Shown here: positions 23,351 through 32,878 of the stretch, in pieces
Numbering within the stretch: the stretch's first letter is position 1
How the letters are laid out: each line of letters opens with the position of its first letter
Assembly (NCBI GenBank): GCA_025403435.1
Contig: CM046350.1
Span: 21,639,661 to 21,703,660, forward strand
DNA from: Artocarpus heterophyllus
Lineage: Eukaryota > Streptophyta > Magnoliopsida > Rosales > Moraceae
Direction of reading: 5' to 3'
DNA: 64,000 bases
The notes under the pieces: generated by a model
What the model was told of the DNA's origin: nothing
Database searches by the model: none
Seen by the model: the letters and a program-made list of their open reading frames with translations, nothing else
Position numbers and translations under genes: made by a program

Positions 23351-24274
23351 CTACAGAGAAACACAAACATGATTAGTTGCACCGGAATCTATGACCCAGA
23401 TGTCATTTGATTCCTCAACTAAACAAGTTTCTAAATATAGAAGATCACACCTACCTCCCTTGGAAAGGAAGTCCTTGCAATGCTTCTTTATATGCCCGAC
23501 CTTACCACAGAAGAAGCACTTAAGCTTCTTTGGGTTCTTCTTCTTCTTCTTCTTGCTCTTGGTTGCAGCAGGAATAGAAGACTTGCCACTCTTGGCCCGT
23601 TGCTTCTTTCCATTCCCAAAGTTAGGATTGGAACCAGAAGCAGCTACCATATTGGCCTCACCACCAGCAGGAGACTCCTTGAGCAGCAGTTCAAACTCCT
23701 GTAACTGTTTCATCAGTTCTGTTAAGGTCATATCCCGTCTATTGCTTAAATTAAGAGTAGCTCTAAACGGAATAAATTCCTTAGACAGAGTCTCAAAGAC
23801 CATAGTCATCTGAGTTTCAGCATCGATGTCGGCTCCATTGGTTTGAGCCTCAGCGAGGTAACCCATGACCAACATCATGTGCTCCTTTACAGATGTCCCT
23901 GGCCTCTGTTTACAGTTTAAGAGTTTCCAAAGCGCCCCTTGCGCTTTGTTATGGCTTGGGCCTCCAAACATGTCCTCAAGATTATTCAAGATCTGCTTCG
24001 CAGTCTCATAATCCTGATGTTGAGCCTGCAGCACGTTGTTCATGCTAGCCATAACATAGCAGCGGGCCTGATCATTAGCATCTTTCCAGCGATCATACGC
24101 TTGGAATTGCTCATTACTTGAGTCTCCCGTAGGCTCGGGAGGACAAGGAGTTGTCAGAACATATTTTAGTTTCTCAAAGGAAAGGACGATGTCCAGGTTC
24201 CGTTTCCAATTGTTATAATTCTCACCGGTTAATTGGTTTTTGTCAAGTATCGATGATAAAACGTTTTTAGACAT
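23351..24274 (-). pseudogene. copia B gag and protease start
   Basis: The Met codon at 24274-24272 starts MSKNVLSSILDKNQLTGENY, a typical Ty1/copia Gag N-terminus. Then follow the WKDANDQARCYVMASM region, TSVKEHMMLVMGYLAEA, a Lys-rich stretch, and the CCHC zinc knuckle C-F-F-C-GKVGHIKKHC near residues 275-290. The protease active site DSGATNHV follows. The frame stops with TAG at 23353-23351, where the next codons continue in the same frame, so this is one nonsense change. Codons upstream of 24274 (to 24346) are open but look like leader sequence, not Gag. Confidence 0.88.
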
Positions 24275-25234
24275 TTTCAATCTACAATAAAGAATCATAT
24301 ACCAAACATAAGCAAACATATATAATAATTTAGTAAGATAACACAATCATGTAGAATAATACAAATGTGTTTATGTGTCAAAACCTTGAAAATATCACAA
24401 CCTTACAACGAAAATTCCCAACTCATAATTCAACAAGCTCCTAGGGGAGTCATGCTAAATTCAATCAGGAACACGGATCCCCTCTTGATTAATATATGCC
24501 GTCCAGGACCCGTATGATCCAGCATATACTAATAATCGTTTCTTTGGCCATTAATTTTATTAACAGAGCTCCTAGGGGAGGTTAATAATAAAATTAACGT
24601 GAGTGTATAACCACCGTTTCAATATTTTATCCATGATTTACAATCACCACCTAGGGGCGTTCAACCATAAATCATACTAAAATACCTTATCCTTTCAGAG
24701 ATCCAATCTGGTACATGATAGAAATCCCTTCCTAGGAGTCGGGACCACCATGTTCTTCCTATGGACCAACGATGGAGGCCTTAGGTCCTCTCTTCGAAAA
24801 CCTTCTCCCACTCAATCTTTTGAAGTCAAGGTTTTATTTTAAAATTATGCATGAACAATTTTAATATGAGCGGCACTCCCTATTCTATATGACATGTTAT
24901 CAATATACATGATAAATCATATTATAATGCAGACAAGCAAAACAATCAAGCAAAGCTACAAGCAAAATAATAATAACCGTAATATTATGGTTCCACCCTA
25001 GAGAATAGAAAAACTAAGATTACAAGAGAATAATCGAGACATTTATCGATTCTTCATCATTGAATCCTCAAGCTGTATCCTTCTTCATGTAATATCCATC
25101 TTCAAGTCTTCAATCCCGTATGAATCGAATACTTCATATTTTCGGTCATATCCAAATTTAATGTTTCTCAGAATCGTCCCAAAAATAAAATTAAAATTGC
25201 AACGAAAAAATTACACCTTTTCTGGACACCTGGC

Positions 25235-25460
25235 AACTCTCGGTCTAGATCGGCCTGCCGGTCTTGCTTCATCGGCTTGCCGATCTGAAACATTGGCCTG
25301 TCGATCTATGCAGGTTCGGCCTGCCGAACTGAAACTTCGGCCTGCCGGCAGAGCACCAAATTTTCTGCCCCACTGTCGGCCTGCCGGACCATACGTCCAG
25401 CCTGCCGATCTGTGACCTTCGGCCTGCCGAACTGTGAGGTCCGACATGCCGACCGAGTAG
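25235..25460. repeat. Cluster of TTCGGCCTGCCGAACTG-like motifs in the copia B leader
   Basis: About nine variants of TCGGCCTGCCGA, spaced 18-30 bases, lie between primer site and gag of copia B. The same motif family occurs in the copia B LTRs and in the solo LTR at 2994-5166. Frames at 25161-25519 on both strands are by-products of this array. Confidence 0.85.
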
Positions 25461-25948
25461 AAAACCCTTAATCTAGAAAATACAACTTTAATGCAATTTA
25501 TCAATTTTATTTTCAACAATTCAAAAACATAAAATTAGAGACTCAGGAAATACCTGGAGGCGCCATCATCAATCTTCAAGATCCGACTTCTCGATCTGTC
25601 TTCTCCGGATAATTATTTAATTACAAATTCTCACAAATTAAAAATTAATAACAATTCCTAGACGAAGATGATAGTTCGCCAACTAATTACATGAAAAACT
25701 TAGATACACATTCTAACCTCTAAGGAACCATAACCAGAATTAATTAATTAATAAATAATTAAACAACGATTTAATCAACCATAATTAATTAATAAACATT
25801 CACCACATAATCCATGACAACATATATATTATATAGAAACCTAGAGTGCCATCTCTCTATAAAATTCAATTCAAGCATAGGAGAGATTAAGATCACAAAA
25901 TTTATGCATATAACATGATCACAAACTTGCAAATTTATGTAAAAACCT

Positions 25949-25961
25949 TGGCTCTGATACC
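25949..25961 (-). other. Primer binding site of copia B
   Basis: In minus sense TTGGTATCAGAGCC follows the 5' LTR end after three bases. It is the standard initiator tRNA-Met primer site of plant Ty1/copia elements. Confidence 0.9.
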
Positions 25962-25964
25962 AAT

Positions 25965-27966
25965 TGTTGGAAACAAAGTGTGCAGCAAAATTTTAAAAAA
26001 TATTTCATCAGAGTAATTTCCAAAACACAAGTTTGACATGTTATATGTATAAATTAAACAGATCTTACTAACCTCAGTGTGCCGAAGAACCTCCGCAACC
26101 TGTGTAGAGAAGTAACGTTCTAGAAGAGTCTCAACCAACTGGTCTTCTTTGCTATTCTCTATCCACAACCAGAGTGAGTGTGGGCTCACACGTACAGCTT
26201 TTCCACCGGTGACTCTCCTTCCAACCAACAGAGAGAACCCAAAGCTAGTGCTCGTGATTTATGAACAAAAGCTTTCAGGGAGTTTTCAGATGCTCACTAG
26301 AAGAGTATCACTCTTAATCTCTCAAATTGATCTCTATTGATCTTAGTAAATCATGAGACTCACTTCCTTTATATAGCTATTGGTCCTAGGATCAGTCCAT
26401 ATCAGATTAGGTCTCAAAAACTTGAAACAAAATCAAATTTGGATCAATATCTGATAAGATCCGCGTGAAAACGTGTAATCTTATCTCCACTGATCGGCAG
26501 GTCGAACACGTCATCCGGCAGGCCGAACTCCCGAGAAAAAATTTCCGTGAATCTTTTATTTTTCACCCGAGATTCTAAAGGATAAAGTCTCAGTTTTGAT
26601 TCAAATAACCCAATAGAGAAGTTATCTGATCAAAACAAACTTTATCAAGATAATCTCTAAGAAAATAAATCAAATCACAATAATTCTACAAGTTTATGTT
26701 GTTCTAATTTTGTCCAAAATTAAAACAACCGATAAACAGACAAGAATTATCTGATCGCAATAATTCAACAAGTTTATCTTGAACTAATTTCTTACAAAAT
26801 TAATTCAACCGATAAACAGACATGAATTACTTGATTCTTACAAATTTTAAACCAATCTGATAAATCCGACATAAGTCACCAATTATTGGAAAAGCACGCC
26901 GTGTCGTTACAAGATTTTGTGAGCTAGCAAAGGGGACCAAAATGGACCTATAAAGTTCAAGCTCATGATAATTATGAAACCCAATATCCTAGATATACAT
27001 TTCACAATTATCAACTCCAACGCTACTCCACTAAAAGCTTGGAGCTGCACTCTCAAACTTTATAGAATTACGAAGCTCATGTAGCTAAGTCTCCATGACA
27101 TATCATAGTGTATTGTATCCCCATATGATAATCCATAATCGGCTTAAGGACAAGTTCTGTCTTACCTTTCTGATTATTTTTATCTTACGTTCCATTGTCT
27201 CACCATTAGAAAACTTACCATCCAAAGATAGTATACCATTCGGTTACACCTATGTATCCAAATGGTTGAGCGCTCCAGTTTTCCAATTACAGGACAACGC
27301 ATATAAGAGGATATCATTACTCCTAAAGAGGAGCTATGGATTTCATATCTATGAATAACAAGTCTACGCTATCAAGAGTCATGCCTCCAACGTACCGGCA
27401 TGCATACCACTATAGAGATGTGGGAGTCACCCATTGGTACATCAAAAGACACAAGTCGAGATAACGGGCCCACTATTCATCTTAGGATTAAGATACAATA
27501 CAAATGACTGTCTAAAGTGAATCGATTTGTCAAGACAGAATTATTAATCCAAACCAATTCACTTTATGTCCCGATCCAACACATCGTCACCTATGACAAC
27601 GTGCCAATGTTTCTATTCATGGAGTCCAACTCCGATGGCCAAGACAAACCATCTCCCATAAGGGATATAGACAACATAACAATCTTTACATGAATAAAGC
27701 GCCCAAATTTATTCCCTCGATTGCAGATCATATGTTTTAGACCGTCACCTTAAGAATCGTGTCTTTCGCATAATCATCCCATCACATGCCCAATTCTTAA
27801 GGTTTAGATTGACAGTCTCAGATTACTGTTTGCTTATCATACATTCAACAAATATGAACATAAAGAGGACAAGATTTGGTATATATAAATGAATAAATTC
27901 TTTATTGATAAAAATGTCTCCAAAAACGTATTACATTTTTACTCCTTAGGGCATACATGTCCAACA
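25965..27966 (-). repeat. copia B 5' LTR (right copy)
   Basis: Direct repeat of 18285-20308; ends in element sense TGTTGGACATG...CCAACA. The TATA box is conserved near 26366-26376. It lacks about 22 bases of the GGCAGGCCGAACA cluster that the other LTR keeps (compare 26490-26530 with 18815-18870). Confidence 0.92.
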
Positions 27967-28600
27967 GTTCCAACCAAGGCTATCCCAAAGATGCGTTTTG
28001 AGTTATTCAAAGGTTAGAAACTGAGTTTGCAACATGTACACGTTTAGGGATGCCCATCGGACGTAAGGGTTTATAATCCATAAGAGAAGAAGCTCCTAAG
28101 GACCATAAGTGGATATTTTGTTGGTTATGCTTAACGGTCTAAGGGATACAAATTTTATCATTCATCTCATAGTACTAGACTTATGGAATCAAGGAATGCA
28201 AAATTTCTTGAGAATGACTTAATTAGTGGGAGCATTGATCTTGGAACACTGTTCTTGAGAAAGATCATACAGATGCTCAACCTTTCACTTCTTGTGATAG
28301 ATTGATTGTTGTACACAACATGCCTAAAGTTTAAATGCGTGATGAATAACAACAAGTCATTCAAGTTCCACAGACTGCTGATCAAGAAACAGTGGATCTA
28401 GCTGAACAACAGATATAAGAACTTGTTGAACAGCCTGTTGAACAATATGCTACTTAGGAGAATATTGAACCAATATTAAGAAGATCTACTAGAGAAAAGC
28501 GATCGACGTTATATAATGTATCTACAAGAGTCTAACTATAATGTTGGAGCCAAAAATGATAATGTATCTACAAGAGTCTAACTATAATGTTGGAGCCAAA
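27967..28600 (+). pseudogene. copia A integrase C-terminal region, decayed
   Basis: Starts with PTKAIPKMRFELFKG, completing the block cut by copia B, and continues with weak matches to the region between integrase and reverse transcriptase (GYFVGYA-like near 28107-28130; RRSTREKRSTLYNVS-like near 28480-28520). Several stops and frameshifts are present. A perfect 46-base tandem duplication lies at its end (28515-28606). Confidence 0.7.
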
Positions 28601-28606
28601 AATGAT
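28515..28606. repeat. Perfect tandem duplication of 46 bp
   Basis: 28515-28560 and 28561-28606 are identical (AATGTATCTACAAGAGTC...). It is a recent slippage or repair event inside dead copia A. Confidence 0.95.
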
Positions 28607-30130
28607 CCTAAAACATTTTCACAGGCAATAAGTTCTAAGAAATCTGACTTATGGTACAGTGCAATGAAAGACGAAATGGATTCTATGGCATCTAACAGAG
28701 TCTAGGATCTCGTTGAGTTACCCAATAGTGTAAGAGCCATTGAATGCAATGGGTCTTTAAAATAAAGAAAGACTTATCGGGCAATATTGAGAGACATAAG
28801 GCAAGATCATTGCTAAAGAATTCACTCAAAGAGAAGAAATCGACTACATGGAAACCTTTTCTCCTGTATCTAAAAAGGATTCTTTTTGAATCATTATGAC
28901 ATTGGTTGCCCATTTTGATTTAGATTTGCATCAAATGGATGTGAAAACAGCCTTTCTTAATGGTGATCTAGAGGAAGAGGTTTATATAAAACAACCAAAA
29001 GGATTTTTCTCTAGTGACGGTGAGCATTTAGTCTACAAGCTTAAGAAATCCATATATGGATTGAAACAAGCCTCTCGTCAGTGGTATCTAAAGTTCCATA
29101 ACGTTATATCTTCATTTGGTTTTGAGGAGAATATCATAGATCAATGTATATACCAGAAGATCAATAGGAGTAAGATTTGTTTCCTTGTGCTATATATGGA
29201 TGCCATATTACTTGCAACTAATGATAAGGGATTGTTATATGAGGTGAAGTAATTTCTCTCAAAGAACTTTGATATGAAGGATATGGGAGAGGCATCTTAT
29301 GTTATTGGCATTAAGATCCATACGGACAGATCTCGAGGCATTTTGGGTTTGTCTTAAGAGACCTATATCAATAAGGTTCTAGAGAGGTTTTGGATGAAGG
29401 ATTGTTCACTAAGTGTAGCATTCATTGTGAAGGGTGACAGGTTTAATTTGAACCAATGCCCGAAAAATGAGCTCGAACATGTACAAATGAAAAACATTCT
29501 ATACGCTTCAGTAGTCAAAAGCCTAATGTATGCTCAGGTTTGTACAAGACCTGACATTGCATTTGTTGTAGGAGAGTTAGGCAGATATTAGAGTAACTTA
29601 GGTGTTGACCACTGGAGACTGTAAAGAATGTGATGAGATACCTTTAAGGGACTAAGGATTACATGCTCATATATAGACGAACTAATAATCTAGAGGTGAT
29701 TGGATACTTTGACGTAGACTTCGTTGGCTATGTTGATTCGCGAAAAATCAATATCTGTTTATGTTTTCATGTTTGCCAGTGGAGCTGTATATTGGAGGAG
29801 TGCAAAGTAGACTTTGACTGCTACCTTTACTATAGAGGCCGAGTTTGTTTCTTATTTTGAAGCTACTTTGCATGGTGTATGGTTGAAGAGTTTCATATCG
29901 AGGCTTAGAATTGTGGATTCTATTTCTAGGCCATTGAGATTATACTGTGACAATTCAGCTGTGGTATTTATGGCCAGGAACAACTAGAGCGGTAGTCGAA
30001 GTAAATACATCAACATTAAGTACTTGGCTATAAGAGAACATGTTGTTGAAAAGAAAGTGGTTATTGAACACATTAACACTGAGTTGATGATTACCGATCC
30101 TTTAACTAAAGGCATGCCACCAAAGATTTT
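28607..30130 (+). pseudogene. copia A reverse transcriptase and RNase H, decayed and 3'-truncated
   Basis: RT motifs: [34 protein letters not shown] (open from 28896 to 29252), and LYMDAILLATND where the catalytic YVDD is expected, so the second catalytic Asp is Ala. Later fragments carry VKSLMYAQVCTRPDIAF (29394-29591) and the RNase H region near 29663-30127 ([19 protein letters not shown], then a stretch ending TDPLTKGMPPKIF). Many stops and shifts are present. Homology ends at about 30127, before the expected HVAHMG-type tail, polypurine tract and LTR. Confidence 0.85.
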
Positions 30131-30869
30131 TTATAACACCCGAGCATTTTTACTACATTAAAAATGCAATAAGTTAAAAATTATATAAGATGAAAATATA
30201 GTTTAAGGAGAAAAATACTGTATAATAACATGAAAAATTATACAATAATAGAAAAATACAATATAAGAAAGGACGCTAATAAAGTTATGCAATATGAAAA
30301 TTACACTGTAAAAGTAACGTAGTGTAAGAATTGGACTGTTTAAGGTCATGCAATACATAAATTGGACTGCTTAAGTTGAAGCATTATAGGAATAATACTG
30401 TTTGGAGAATAAAGATGAATAAAAAATGCTGTAACAGTATAGAGAATGTACCAATAGTATAAAAAAATACTATCAGTATAAATTTAGATAGTACAAAGTG
30501 AGATAATATTGAAATTACATTATGTGATAGATGTGGATACGTATTGGAGGTTATGGGACCTCATGAACTGTATGGAAAAGAATATCGACAGTATAAGAAA
30601 AATACTATCAGTATAAACTTGGACTGCATAAAAAGTTAATGGGACACCTTGAAAGTTTTGATTGGGCCTGAGTTGTGAGAGAATTCTACTTTCCTCTCGA
30701 TGTGAAACTTTTGCGCTGCTGGTTAAAAGAGTAAAAAAACCATAATAAATAAAAAAAAGGCTATCATTTGATATTAGATGCTCATCCAGTGTAGCGGTGA
30801 CAAGAGCAACAACATATCTTGAGGTGTAAGGTTTGAATCTTTTCACCTGCAAAATCTGAATTTTTTTTT
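30131..30869. other. Unassigned sequence replacing the copia A 3' end
   Basis: It begins ATAACACCCGAGCATTTTTAC directly after the last copia A codons. It is AT-rich, with recurring AATACTGT/CAGTATAA motifs (about 30210-30625) in both orientations and no coding potential. It may be part of another inserted element. The stretch near 30780-30842 has a loose tRNA-like B-box (GGTTTGAATC), which is too weak to call a SINE. Confidence 0.4.
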
Positions 30870-31965
30870 AAGCTTATATTATTTAATATATAAATATATA
30901 TTTCTTGATTGATTTTATTGATATTTCATTAGAAACATAGGTCTAAAATTGGCGTATTTATTTTTTGTATAATTGTATTTCTAGTATAATCACTTAACTT
31001 AAAAAACTTAAAAAAAAAGTTTTTATTGATATTTCAGTAGAAACATAGGTCTAAAATTGGCGTATTTTTCATATAATTGTATTTTTAGTATAATCACCTA
31101 ACTTAAAAAACTTTAAAAAAGGTTTTCTTAATTGGCTTAAATTAAAAATAAATTAAAATTAATGTTACATATCCTAGGTATATATTCTAATAATAATTAA
31201 TAAAAAGAATGGTTTATAAAGTTATAAAACACATCTTAAACTTAATCAATTAGTTTCAAAATTTTTTGTTTTAAGCTTATATTATTTAATATATAAATAT
31301 ATATTTCTTGATTGATTTTATTGATATTTCAGTAGAAACATAGGTCTAAAATTGGCGTATTTATTTTTCATATAATTGTATTTCTAGTATAATCATTTAA
31401 CTTAAAAAACTTAAAAAATGGTTTTTATTGATATTTCAGTAGAAACATAGGTCTAAAATTGGTGTATGTTTCATACAATTGTATTTTTAGTATAATCACT
31501 TAACTTAAAAAACTTAAAAAAGGGTTTTTCTTGATTGGCTTAAATTAAAAATAAATTAAAAATTAAGGTTACATATCCTAGGTATATATTCTAATAATAA
31601 TTAATAAAAAGAATGGTTTATAAAGTTATAAAACACATCTTAAACTTAATTAATTAGTTTCAATTTTTTTTTGTTTTAAGCTTATATTATTTAATATATA
31701 AATATATATTTCTTGATTGATTTATTGATATTTAAGTGGCAACTTAGGTTTAAAATTAGCGTATTTTTTTGTATAATTGTATTTTTAGTATAATCACTTA
31801 ACTTAAAAAACTTAAAAAAGTGTTTTTCTTAATTGACTTAAATTAAAAATAAATTAAAAATTAAGGTTACATATCCTAGGTATATATTCTAATAATAATT
31901 AATAGAAAGAATGGTTTATAAAGTTATAAAACACACCTTAAACTTAATTAATTAGTTTCAACAAC
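30870..31965. repeat. Higher-order tandem repeat, about 404-bp unit
   Basis: Three units start at 30870, 31273 and 31678 with the same AAGCTTATATTATTTAATAT. Units 1 and 2 (403 and 405 bp) each contain an internal ~105-bp tandem duplication (GATATTTCAGTAGAAACATA..TAGTATAATCAC); unit 3 (about 288 bp) has this sub-unit once. Similarity by eye is above 90%. No coding potential is seen. Confidence 0.88.
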
Positions 31966-32400
31966 TTATTACTTTTGACTACAAATTTTATATTATATAT
32001 TTTCTTATAGATTATTTTAATAAATATACTTGAAATATATTTCTTTTGCTAAATACTATATTTATTAAACGTGCTATAAATGCACAGGTCGTGTCGTGTT
32101 GACACGTTTGATTAAGTGTGTTAAAACGTGTTAGCACGAATCCAACACATTTATTTTTGTGTTATTTGTGTCAATCTATTTATGACCCAATTAATATACG
32201 TATGTTTCAAACCTATTTATATCGTATTGTTTTTGTATTGTGTTATCGTATTGTATTTGAAATTATTGGCTTTATCTCATATCTTTTTTGTTGTTAAAAA
32301 AAGAAAGAAAGAAGAATTAAAAGAAAAACAATAACAAAATAAGTGTTAAAAGGAAACAAATATTCGTTTTTATCTGTTTTCCTCATACAAAATTTCAAGC
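31966..32400. other. Intergenic, AT-rich
   Basis: No gene is seen. Positions 32085-32150 repeat GTGTTGACACG/CGTGTTAGCACG motifs, which form short inverted repeats. Low-complexity A-rich sequence follows at 32290-32345. Confidence 0.4.
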
Positions 32401-32878
32401 ACGAGAATACCATCTTCTCATTTTCATTTTGTATTTATTATTTATTCTCTTTTGGCTCTGTAAAGACAAAAACCGCGGATCTATCGCATCCCACCATTTC
32501 CTTCGCCTCTGTCTTTCCTTCCATTTCCTTCCCATTTATCTCTCTTTCTCTCTCTATATCGCTAAGCTTCCTCTCAACCTTCTCTCTCTACTCTCTATTA
32601 TAATTTTCTTGCGTTACCAGAAAATACAAACAAAAAACGTGAAGCCGATTCTTGTTGCTTCGCATAAAAGGAAGCTCTTTCTCTAGGGTTTTCTCTCTCA
32701 CTTTCTCTGCAAGCAAACACCAAACAAAACCAAAAAAAAAAGTCATGCCATATCAAGCCTCTCAGATCTGTCGCGGCCTCTCTCACTAGGTTTCTCTCTC
32801 TTTCCCTCTCCTTGGTTCAGTCGATCGATCTGAGCTTCTTCTGTTGTTTTTTTGTTCGATTTCCTGTTTGAGTTTGCA
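32401..32878 (+). promoter_or_regulatory. Likely 5' untranslated/promoter-proximal region of the F-box gene
   Basis: It is pyrimidine-rich (CTCTCTCT blocks near 32538-32560, 32580-32600 and 32680-32815), as is usual for plant core promoters and leaders. It contains no open frame that resembles a protein. CTCTCTATATCG near 32550 is the only TATA-like sequence, and it is weak. The start site cannot be placed. Confidence 0.4.

Larger units (their letters stand above)
18285..27966 (-). mobile_element. Full-length Ty1/copia element with 2-kb LTRs (copia B)
   Basis: Two long direct repeats (18285-20308 and 25965-27966) with TG...CA ends flank a 5.66-kb interior on the minus strand. The interior runs, in element order: primer site (25949-25961), leader with motif array, gag (24274), protease, integrase, reverse transcriptase, RNase H (ending 20323), polypurine tract (20309-20325). 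By eye the LTRs differ at about 4% of positions plus a roughly 22-base indel, so this is much younger than its host copia A. At least two nonsense changes and several frameshifts break the polyprotein, so it is not autonomous. LTRs of 2 kb are long for a Ty1/copia element of this size. Confidence 0.92.
18280..27971. repeat. GTTCC target-site duplication around copia B
   Basis: GTTCC at 18280-18284 and again at 27967-27971. Keeping one copy rebuilds ILNQVPTKAIPKMRFELFKG, a conserved stretch of copia integrase. Confidence 0.9.
8559..30130 (+). mobile_element. Old Ty1/copia element (copia A), split by two nested insertions
   Basis: Parts in order: 5' LTR (8559-8915), primer binding site (8918-8930), leader with palindrome array (9212-9425), gag (10151-10898), protease and GAG-pre-integrase (about 10950-11516), Harbinger insertion (11517-17773), integrase (17777-18284), copia B insertion (18285-27966), rest of integrase (27967-about 28600), reverse transcriptase and RNase H (about 28600-30127). 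Sequence stops matching the element right after a GMPPKIF motif near 30127, so the last pol residues, polypurine tract and 3' LTR are missing. Many stops and frameshifts show that it is long dead. Removing both insertions leaves about 5.6 kb of host element. Confidence 0.85.

Noticed and set aside
25161..25519. Open frames on both strands with repeated RPAG-like residues
   Set aside because: They come from the TTCGGCCTGCCGAAC motif array in the copia B leader.
30780..30845. tRNA-like A and B box suggesting a SINE
   Set aside because: The B-box GGTTTGAATC is close, but the A-box is poor and no poly(A) tail or TSD could be found.
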